A DNA stretch of 53,337 bases from positions 1-53,337 of IMG/VR virus record IMGVR_UViG_3300031999_000027. One strand, written 5' to 3'. Shown piece by piece: positions 30,469 to 36,891 of the stretch. Each line of letters opens with the position of its first letter. Position 1 is the first letter of the stretch. The position numbers and the translations under genes are program-made. The notes under the pieces are model-generated. The model saw only the letters and a list, made by a program, of their open reading frames with translations. It was not told the DNA's origin and did not search any database. This stretch comes from a virus.

Positions 30469-30886
30469 CTGGCTTTCCGCGAGGGCGAAACAAGCTTTGT
30501 ATCTTCTCCTCCGACATATCGGCGAGAACGAATACCTCTTGTATCAGGAAGAAATAATCCATAAGGTCCAATTCGTCAACCGCTAATGCCTCTTCAGTTG
30601 GGGTGATAGACACCTTAGGTTCTATAACACACTTTACAAGAACCTCATCCATGATATCCATCATGGACTCTACAAGTTTCTGCCTCTCTGGTGTGAGTGT
30701 CTTGAACTCCCCTGTTGTTGGATCTATATTCTGCTCAATCTGAGGTAACTGATCTCTTAAATCCTGAGCATCAAGTAGTTTCATATACGAATCCCTTCCG
30801 GGTTTGCGAATCGTAGCCACATCCCCAGAAGGCATTGTCAACGTTTTCCGTCTCCTCTCACGGTATCTTCCAGCGTCTATTCCCAT
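30386..30886 (-). CDS. Tail assembly chaperone G-like protein, 166 aa
   Basis: A 166-residue protein with the composition of siphovirus tail chaperones: an N-terminal beta/basic start (RERRRKTLTMPSGDVATIRK), helical middle (LLDAQDLRDQLPQI, MDIMDEVLVKCVI) and VDELDLMDYFFLIQEVFVLA. It ends in a disordered Gly/Pro/Ser tail in which the shift to the T frame can occur. It would bind the tape measure and tail tube subunits during assembly. ATG overlaps the stop of the zinc-ribbon gene (TAATG). Confidence 0.65.
   Translation of the reverse strand: MGIDAGRYRERRRKTLTMPSGDVATIRKPGRDSYMKLLDAQDLRDQLPQIEQNIDPTTGEFKTLTPERQKLVESMMDIMDEVLVKCVIEPKVSITPTEEALAVDELDLMDYFFLIQEVFVLADMSEEKIQSLFRPRGKPVGEDGGGNSVVSQPKAESDSPAGTPIG
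30448..30457 (-). other. Candidate programmed frameshift site (GGTGGGGGCA)
   Basis: On the minus strand, codons GGT GGG GGC of the chaperone gene contain five consecutive G. A P-site tRNA on GGG (30454-30452) can slide one base forward and re-pair perfectly with GGG, placing the ribosome in the T frame at GCA. A -2 shift on GGC to GGG is the alternative. The run of G resembles the -2 slippery site known in phage Mu. Position and frame relation fit; no measurement is available. Confidence 0.5.
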
Positions 30887-31113
30887 TATTTATCAACTTC
30901 TTCTATGTCTTCTATTTCTTCTATTTCTTCTATTTCTTCTATTTCTGACTCTTTAACTAACTGATCTCCGAACCAAACGATTTCTGACTCACACTCGATA
31001 CATTTCCTAGTTCCCGAGGAGCCTTTCTTCGTGAAGTTCTCACCCTTGTACTCTGCTGCCTCAGGGATAAGATTCGCCTTACCACACGATGGGCAGTTAA
31101 TATAGACGTTCAT
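30886..31113 (-). CDS. Zinc-ribbon protein with acidic repeat tail, 75 aa
   Basis: From ATG 31113 the protein starts MNVYINCPSCGKANLIPEAA and has a second pair CIEC, a two-knuckle zinc ribbon. The last 20 residues are a Glu/Ile repeat (EIEEIEEIEEIEDIEEVDK) encoded by 9-base tandem repeats. The stop of the major tail gene lies upstream at 31118. Zinc-ribbon proteins are found between tail tube and chaperone genes in some archaeal viruses; the role is unknown. The repeat tail may vary in length between isolates. Confidence 0.6.
   Translation of the reverse strand: MNVYINCPSCGKANLIPEAAEYKGENFTKKGSSGTRKCIECESEIVWFGDQLVKESEIEEIEEIEEIEDIEEVDK
30904..30946 (-). repeat. 9-bp in-frame tandem repeat
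   Basis: About four copies of TTCTATTTC (plus-strand orientation), coding for EIE-type units of the zinc-ribbon protein tail. Nine-base units change the length without shifting frame, so copy-number change would be tolerated. Confidence 0.7.
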
Positions 31114-31117
31114 TACA

Positions 31118-32119
31118 CTACACCGGACCAGCAACGTCATTCGACAGTACTATCGACGGAGCGGCAGTCGCACCAGCTGATGTGTGGCTATATGCTTGGA
31201 AGCCAATTCTTTGCCTGAGTCTTTCTCTTCCAGTAGTTCCTGACTCTAATGTCTGTAACGCCACCGCGGGAAGAGATATCGTCATGTCATAGTTCGGGTG
31301 AACCACTCCTGACGCCTGTCCGAGATAGTAGAGAGTCATTACTCCAGTTAAGAAATCATTATGAGGAGCAGTCTCCGCCCCAGAGACACCACCGTAGAAC
31401 TTAGACCTCTGTGTGAAAGTCGTAAATCTAGCATCGAGCTCTCCGGAAATCGTGAATCCCTCTTCAGATATATCCTGGAGGAACCTAGACCCTGAAGTAT
31501 GTGCATCATCAGGTATTGCTCTCTCCAACCTGACCCTGACGTTCTCACATTTGAGACTTTCACCGAAGGAAGTCACGGTAGCATCATACAACGTATACGG
31601 TCTGAGAGCAGGTAACACAGTCGCATCTAATGCCAATCCCGCTGTGGCAATATCCTCCGTCTTATACTGTGTTGTGATCTCAGCCATACATGGTCTGTTT
31701 TGCGCAGCGTTGAACTCGATTGATTTCACAACGTTTCCTAATGTGAAAATCGGGAGCAACGCACCGTATCCATGTCTGTACTCCATCGAGAACGACTTCA
31801 CACCATCAACCACGGAATACGTGTGCTGTTGTACACCATCATGCGCTGCTGATGAGACCCCTCCCATCACCCATTTCAACATATTCTCCAAGTTGTCTGG
31901 TCTCGCGTACATCGAGATCCTATTCTCTCCAACAAAGCCCCCTAGAATTCCTCCTGCTTCCATCAGATCTACAGATTCCTTTAGCCCCATCATATTATTA
32001 TTCGGTGTCGGTGTGTAATCAGCCACAGGGATCTGTTTAACCCCGCCTATTATCGTCCAAGTTCCAGGATTAGTTCCATAGGCCGCTTCTTCCTTGATTG
32101 CTATCCATCTGTTCCCCAT
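31118..32119 (-). CDS. Major tail tube protein, 333 aa
   Basis: Begins GNRWIAIKEEAAYGTNPGTW, the start pattern of tail tube proteins of long-tailed phages (KEEAAYGT). It continues with beta-rich stretches (TYSVVDGVKSFSMEYRHGY; GFTISGELDARF; YDMTISLPAVALQTLES). Size and position between tail-completion and chaperone genes fit. It would form the hexameric rings of the tail tube. A Shine-Dalgarno GGAG precedes the ATG. Confidence 0.8.
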   Translation of the reverse strand: MGNRWIAIKEEAAYGTNPGTWTIIGGVKQIPVADYTPTPNNNMMGLKESVDLMEAGGILGGFVGENRISMYARPDNLENMLKWVMGGVSSAAHDGVQQHTYSVVDGVKSFSMEYRHGYGALLPIFTLGNVVKSIEFNAAQNRPCMAEITTQYKTEDIATAGLALDATVLPALRPYTLYDATVTSFGESLKCENVRVRLERAIPDDAHTSGSRFLQDISEEGFTISGELDARFTTFTQRSKFYGGVSGAETAPHNDFLTGVMTLYYLGQASGVVHPNYDMTISLPAVALQTLESGTTGRERLRQRIGFQAYSHTSAGATAAPSIVLSNDVAGPV

Positions 32120-32148
32120 TTCATATCATTCTCCGATCAGTTTCCTGA

Positions 32149-32631
32149 TCATTCCTCCGAAACTGGGTCGTCTACCCAGATTCTTGCTTCTACTACGAAC
32201 GAAACCAACTGTCTCTCGTATCCAGCTACGTCAGGTGGGTTCGATCGTGATTGACCGAATCTTATATCACTAACTAACCCATCCAACGTTCGATGAGCCA
32301 ACAATTTCTTCTTAATCTTTCCTACCCATCCGATGCAGGTTTTTAATGCTACTACCATGTCGTCCCCCTTAGTGAACACCAACAAAGGAATAGAGTACAA
32401 CTGATAATCCCCATGGGTGTCACTCACAACAATCGAACTAGTTCCTGCGGAGACCATCACCAGAACATCCTCGAAGTCAGGCACTGGGGGGTATTTAATT
32501 CCCTGAAGAACGTTTGCAACACCTAGCCCCGTCACTTCTTTAGTCACAGAGAAGACCTTATCCCAGACGTCAACCCATACTGTCTCAGAGTCTGTCACGG
32601 AAGACCCCCTTCGGCGTTTCTTTTCATCCAA
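32149..32631 (-). CDS. Tail terminator/completion protein, 160 aa
   Basis: Small alpha/beta protein with strand-helix pattern (TVWVDVWDKVFSVTKEV, YQLYSIPLLVFTKGDDMVVALK, RQLVSFVVEARIWVDDP). This resembles tail completion proteins that cap the tail and join it to the head. Overlaps the gp10-like gene by 37 nt. Identification depends on order (connector, gp10-like, terminator, tube) more than on sequence. Confidence 0.6.
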   Translation of the reverse strand: MDEKKRRRGSSVTDSETVWVDVWDKVFSVTKEVTGLGVANVLQGIKYPPVPDFEDVLVMVSAGTSSIVVSDTHGDYQLYSIPLLVFTKGDDMVVALKTCIGWVGKIKKKLLAHRTLDGLVSDIRFGQSRSNPPDVAGYERQLVSFVVEARIWVDDPVSEE

Positions 32632-33086
32632 TCCTCATCCGTAAAACCCAGAACATCATTGATCGCTTGTTCAAAGAACCTATAAGGTCTATTCCCTGGA
32701 TGCTCTCCTAATGGGTTCTCTATCTCAATGATCTCGTTTTCCGTTCCCCATTTAGTGACTCTTCTCGTAGGATGGATGAGTCTTCGATCTATATCTGGGA
32801 CATATCTTCCCGGGGAGGGATTCGAACCTCGTTCTAAGGGCACAGCATACGGAGCATCAACGGATACTATAATCGTATCTCCTTGGTTAGTTTTATTAAC
32901 ACTACCATAGAGCTCCCCAGAGACATACAGCTCCTCTGCAATAATGTGATTTTTCGTCTGTATCACAATCCAATCAGCGATGTCATTAGCCAACTTCTCC
33001 CCAATACCCATCAGTGATAGCTCAAACGTGTCTATCGTCGCCATGACTTCTTTGTCATCGATTGTAATAGCTAATTCAACTGACAT
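32595..33086 (-). CDS. HK97 gp10-like head-tail protein, 163 aa
   Basis: Typical gp10-like features: an N-terminal helical part ending WIVIQTKNHI, ELYVSGELYGSVNKTNQGDT, and IIVSVDAPYAVPLERGSNPSPG, the YAxxxExG stretch common to the family. It helps join head and tail. It overlaps the preceding and following genes by 11 and 37 nt. Confidence 0.75.
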   Translation of the reverse strand: MSVELAITIDDKEVMATIDTFELSLMGIGEKLANDIADWIVIQTKNHIIAEELYVSGELYGSVNKTNQGDTIIVSVDAPYAVPLERGSNPSPGRYVPDIDRRLIHPTRRVTKWGTENEIIEIENPLGEHPGNRPYRFFEQAINDVLGFTDEDWMKRNAEGGLP

Positions 33087-33771
33087 CTTTGTTATCCTCT
33101 ATAGTGTCTGTTCTCAACTGAGCTAACGTGATCATTCCTCCAGGAACCAATATAGGTTGCCCACTAGGAGTTCCAGGAGTAGGTCCTGACATCTGTACTA
33201 ACGCTAACGCTCGTTCAGATATCACATAATATCGTTGAATCTGTCTGTCAACCGCCTCTGGTAGCCTCCCTGCGGTTCTCTCGTATTCTGCCGCGTAGGC
33301 TACATAACTAAGATACACAGCTCTTGCTAGAATCGCTTGGTTAACTATTGCCAAGGGTACTATATCCGCCTTATTATACGTGACATACTCCGCAGCTGAC
33401 GCGATCTGTATCTCTATCGTTTCACTGGATAATCTCTTCGTGCCCATGTCAGCAAGATAAATCCTAACCTCAGCTACCGTAGGCCAGGAGATATCCCAGA
33501 CGATGAACGCAAACGGGTAAACATAGTTCTTTGTCAAAACTGTGTTAACCCAAGAGACCATCCAACGGCCGACAGGGCCCGTCAAAGGTATTGAATAATC
33601 CAGATACCAAGTCCCCAAGATGACCTGTATGCAATCCGTTAGAGCCTTCGTAGCAATCAATATCCTCTGTGGGTCATAAATCGTGATCACCGCAGACGAC
33701 GGATCATATGCAGCATTGTTCTCATCAGTGAATGTTCCCTGAATCCTTTTTACTCCCCCAGGTAATATCAC
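33076..33771 (-). CDS. Head-tail connector protein with Ig-like N-terminus, 231 aa
   Basis: Starts at GTG with a strong AAGGAGG a few bases upstream. Residues 1-95 look like a beta-sandwich (AYDPSSAVITIYDPQRILIA; YPFAFIVWDI); residues 97-200 are helical (TVAEVRIYLADMGTKRLSSE; RAVYLSYVAYAAEYERTAGR), as in gp6-like connectors. It would dock on the portal. It is the first gene downstream of a putative TATA box at 33824-33835. Confidence 0.65.
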   Translation of the reverse strand: MILPGGVKRIQGTFTDENNAAYDPSSAVITIYDPQRILIATKALTDCIQVILGTWYLDYSIPLTGPVGRWMVSWVNTVLTKNYVYPFAFIVWDISWPTVAEVRIYLADMGTKRLSSETIEIQIASAAEYVTYNKADIVPLAIVNQAILARAVYLSYVAYAAEYERTAGRLPEAVDRQIQRYYVISERALALVQMSGPTPGTPSGQPILVPGGMITLAQLRTDTIEDNKDVS

Positions 33772-33823
33772 TCAAATTGCCTCCTTAGATAAAGACCCAT
33801 CTGATATTTCAGTCGAATGTGAA

Positions 33824-33835
33824 GTATATAAAAAC
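33824..33835 (-). promoter_or_regulatory. Putative archaeal TATA promoter
   Basis: Minus-strand GTTTTTATATAC lies in the 90-nt gap between the repeat fibre gene and the connector gene, 55 nt upstream of the connector start. Position and A/T composition fit an archaeal TATA box; a strong Shine-Dalgarno follows downstream. Confidence 0.5.
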
Positions 33836-33861
33836 TTAGTCCATCAAACAACAATCATCAA

Positions 33862-36603
33862 TCACTCCGGTGATGTATCCTCCATCTTGCGAGAGTCATC
33901 AACAAACATTCCTTTACGAGAGTCATCAACAAATGTTGCGTTTGAGGACCTCTGGACGAATCTTGCACGAAGCCACAGAACAACACTAGTAGCACTTGCG
34001 GTAGCTACTTGTGTTATATTTCCAATGGCTCTCCTTATGTGAGCTGATCCCCTGATGCCAATAGCACTAGTGACAATCGTGCTGGTTGCCACTCGACTTA
34101 GTATTAACGAGCGTCCAGTAACACCCACTTGGGCTACCCCGGCAAGTGCTGCTCTCCCAAATATGCTGGCTGCTCTAAAGGCCATTCCTATTACATTCAT
34201 TGTTCCCAAAGCAGTCCTTATAGCCGATAGTACCCTATTCGATATTCCTACTAGACTGATTGTCCCTAATACTAATCGTATAGCTGACAGCATTCTTGAC
34301 GATACTCCTGCCAGGTTGACTGTACCAATTGCTGACCGTATCTTTGAGAGTGTTCTTTGTGAGATTCCTGTTATATGGAATATGCTAACTACAATTCGTG
34401 TTGCTGTTAGAATTCTCGACGATATTCCGATCAATCCTACTGCACCGGCTGCTGATCTGATGAATCCTGCCACCTTATTTGTGTTCGCAATCATCGAGAG
34501 TGCTGCGACGGTTGAACGCGACAAGATTAGTGATCTCGCCGCTACACCAACTGAAGTGATCGCTCCTATCGTACTACGCACCGCAACGATTGCTCGGTTT
34601 GATGCTCCAGTTACTCCTATCACTCCGGTTGCTATTCGACTCAGCAGGAGAGATCGTGCTGTGTTACCGATAATAGAAAGTGCGCCTGTAGCGGCTCTTA
34701 TAGTGGACATCATTCTGGAGGCTATTCCAGCTACTGATAATGTGCTCACAGCTGTCCTAATCGAGGTGACTAATCTTTCAGCACTCCCGATGATGTTTAC
34801 TGCTCCTGCCATACCTCTAGTGAAAATGCCTGCTCTACCAGCCAAGGCAACTAAACCTTGAGCTCCTTGTGCCAGTCGGCTTAATATTAGCGAGCGACTA
34901 GCAGCTCCTATCTGTGTTATTGTTCCCGAAACCGCACGCACAACCTGCAACGATCTAACTGCATTAGCCACTGCACCGATAGCTCCACTTGTCATTCTGA
35001 CAAAGATTCCCGATCGTTTTGTGTCAGCAGAAATACTCTGTGTTGCAATCACAGACCGGAGTGCTAGTAGCACGCGAACTGCCGATCCGATCGATGAGAG
35101 TCCCGCTATTCCGCCTCTAACCACAGCGAGCATTCTACCCGGAGTAGCAATCAATGATTGAGCTGCTGATGCTGCCCTGTTCTTGATAGCTGTGCGCGCT
35201 GATACTCCAACAGATGAGAGTGCCGCTACGTGGCTTCTAACAATCACTAGGCTCCTGGTCGTCTGTCCGACTAGTGACTGCGCTCCTGCAACTGATCTGA
35301 TTGCAGCAAGCAATCTAGCTGATCCGCTTACTATGCTGATGGTGGCACTTGCCGCACGAGTAATAATGAAACTTACAGCCGTGTCTGATACTTGACTTAA
35401 TGCAGCCGATGAGCTTCTAATGGCGGCTAATAAGCGGCCTGACACTCCAATCAGTCCGATTGCCGCTATTGCTCCGCGAGCTCCAACAAACGAACGTACA
35501 CTTGCTGCGGTTACTCCAAGTGTCCCGATTGCGCTTCTTATACCAATTGTCACTCTCTGAGCCACTGATACCGTACTCATTGCAGCAGATGCTAAGCGCA
35601 GCCCAATGAATAATCGTATTGCGCTTCCGCTTAAGCCTATCGCGCTGACTGCCGCTCTACTAGCAACAAGTAGCCGATTAGTAACTCCAACTATGCTAAG
35701 TGTAACAATAGCCGACCTAACTGCGACCTTCAGACGACCCGAAACTTCAACTATGTTGATAGCTCCGATCGACGATTTAGTGAAAATGCCTACTCTGCTA
35801 GCTAGGCCAACTAAGCTTTGACCTCCAGCCGCTATTCGGATCACAATTAATAAGCGATCGGCAACTCCTATTTGCGATAATCCTGCAGCCGCAGACCTGG
35901 CATATGCTCCTACCGCCCATGTCACGACGAGTTTCGTGGCATCAACGAATACCTCATAGTTGGCCTCTAGGTAGCCCACGGCAGTTGCGGCTATTCCGAT
36001 AGCCGATGCCGCTACTCGAGTTCCTACCAAGTTTCTTGCAGTACTAGCCGCTTGTTGGATTGCCGCTACTACACTTCTAGTATAAGACACAGGCCATGCC
36101 CAATTCGTGCTCCGAGTCTGATTCGCCTCGGCGAGTGTGTTATCGTCGATTCTTAGGTAGGCATACTTGCCGCTCTTCAGTGCCGTCACGTCGCCGTAGA
36201 AGTCGATCTCCAGCCAGTCGGTCTGATCGACAACGGTGTACTCGGCGAAGATGTAGTTCGCTCCTGTGTACGTCGTGTAGGAACTGCCGAAGTTGGTCGT
36301 GTTGCTCACGTTCGTCGCTATCGTGGTGCGGATGGTGCCGTCGTTCTTGCGGATGATGATGTCCACGTCGCCGTGGACGGTGCCTCCGTCTTTGTAGGCT
36401 CTGAAGATGGCTGCGATTGTGACCGCTGAGAGTTTAGTTATGTCCGTGAGTTGGTAGACGAATTTGCCGAATATGACGCGGTTTACAATCGCAGTCGATA
36501 CGGTGAGCGTTGTGCCTGCTGCATCGGCGGCGATTGTCTTGAGGAGATAGTAGCTTGTGCCGCCTATGGTCGTCGTGTCCTGATGGCAGTAGAGCGTCGG
36601 CAT
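33862..36603 (-). CDS. Fibre-like protein with 34 tandem 20-residue repeats, 913 aa
   Basis: I start at ATG 36603, eight bases after AGGAGGTGA; a GTG at 36615 is in frame. Residues 1-170 form a beta-rich (jelly-roll-like) domain (for example FGKFVYQLTDITKLSAVTIA, TDWLEIDFYGDVTALKSGKY). From about residue 176 to 870 there are roughly 34 repeats of exactly 20 residues. The approximate consensus is R-S-A-x-G-A-[IL]-S-x-[VI]-G-[VI]-[SA]-x-R-x-L-x-[AS]-[IV], with Arg at positions 1 and 15. No insertion or deletion breaks the phase for about 31 units. The C-terminus has a short duplicated FVDDSRK. The same repeat occurs in the 784-residue collar fibre. A beta-solenoid or trimeric fibre shaft is the natural guess. 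Confidence 0.7.
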   Translation of the reverse strand: MPTLYCHQDTTTIGGTSYYLLKTIAADAAGTTLTVSTAIVNRVIFGKFVYQLTDITKLSAVTIAAIFRAYKDGGTVHGDVDIIIRKNDGTIRTTIATNVSNTTNFGSSYTTYTGANYIFAEYTVVDQTDWLEIDFYGDVTALKSGKYAYLRIDDNTLAEANQTRSTNWAWPVSYTRSVVAAIQQAASTARNLVGTRVAASAIGIAATAVGYLEANYEVFVDATKLVVTWAVGAYARSAAAGLSQIGVADRLLIVIRIAAGGQSLVGLASRVGIFTKSSIGAINIVEVSGRLKVAVRSAIVTLSIVGVTNRLLVASRAAVSAIGLSGSAIRLFIGLRLASAAMSTVSVAQRVTIGIRSAIGTLGVTAASVRSFVGARGAIAAIGLIGVSGRLLAAIRSSSAALSQVSDTAVSFIITRAASATISIVSGSARLLAAIRSVAGAQSLVGQTTRSLVIVRSHVAALSSVGVSARTAIKNRAASAAQSLIATPGRMLAVVRGGIAGLSSIGSAVRVLLALRSVIATQSISADTKRSGIFVRMTSGAIGAVANAVRSLQVVRAVSGTITQIGAASRSLILSRLAQGAQGLVALAGRAGIFTRGMAGAVNIIGSAERLVTSIRTAVSTLSVAGIASRMMSTIRAATGALSIIGNTARSLLLSRIATGVIGVTGASNRAIVAVRSTIGAITSVGVAARSLILSRSTVAALSMIANTNKVAGFIRSAAGAVGLIGISSRILTATRIVVSIFHITGISQRTLSKIRSAIGTVNLAGVSSRMLSAIRLVLGTISLVGISNRVLSAIRTALGTMNVIGMAFRAASIFGRAALAGVAQVGVTGRSLILSRVATSTIVTSAIGIRGSAHIRRAIGNITQVATASATSVVLWLRARFVQRSSNATFVDDSRKGMFVDDSRKMEDTSPE
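33996..36078 (-). repeat. 60-bp-period coding repeat array
   Basis: DNA of the repeat part of the fibre gene. The unit is 60 bases long, in frame and strictly phased over most of its length, but the units have diverged strongly, so the array is old rather than recently amplified. Reading the opposite strand gives spurious open frames such as 34055-34861. Confidence 0.75.
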
Positions 36604-36611
36604 GCCGACAC

Positions 36612-36890
36612 TCACCTCCTGAACGTTATCTTGAGGACCTCGGCTCCGCTTCCCTCAACGATCCACCTGTATCCGCATTCTGGGTTCTCCGTGGGCAATT
36701 CTGGACCTGATACACAGGTGTCGTGTGTCTGCCCGCACTCATCGCAATATTCGTCTCGATGACTGTAGATACTGCATTTCCCTTTGGTGGTGAGGTGGCG
36801 ACATGATCCCTCAGTGATCTCCCCGTCTACGTAGCCGCAGCAATAGCCGCATCCTGTACAGGAGCCCATCCGATGAATGATTAAGTCCAT
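36612..36890 (-). CDS. YkgJ-like Cys-cluster protein, 92 aa
   Basis: Eleven cysteines, with the pattern SCTGCGYCCG (residues 10-19), then C30, GKCSIY and YCDEC, as in the YkgJ/UPF0153 zinc- or iron-chelating family (CxxCxxCC, CxIYxxR). It could bind metal and possibly supply or insert it into the neighbouring metal-binding fibres; this link is inference. The stop TGA lies within the Shine-Dalgarno of the repeat fibre gene downstream. Confidence 0.7.
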   Translation of the reverse strand: MDLIIHRMGSCTGCGYCCGYVDGEITEGSCRHLTTKGKCSIYSHRDEYCDECGQTHDTCVSGPELPTENPECGYRWIVEGSGAEVLKITFRR

Positions 36891-36891
36891 A

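Noticed and set aside
34055-34861. Long plus-strand open frame opposite the repeat fibre gene
   Set aside because: It is a product of the 60-base repeat and codon bias of the minus-strand gene; no Shine-Dalgarno, and composition is Pro/Ile/Ala-repetitive.
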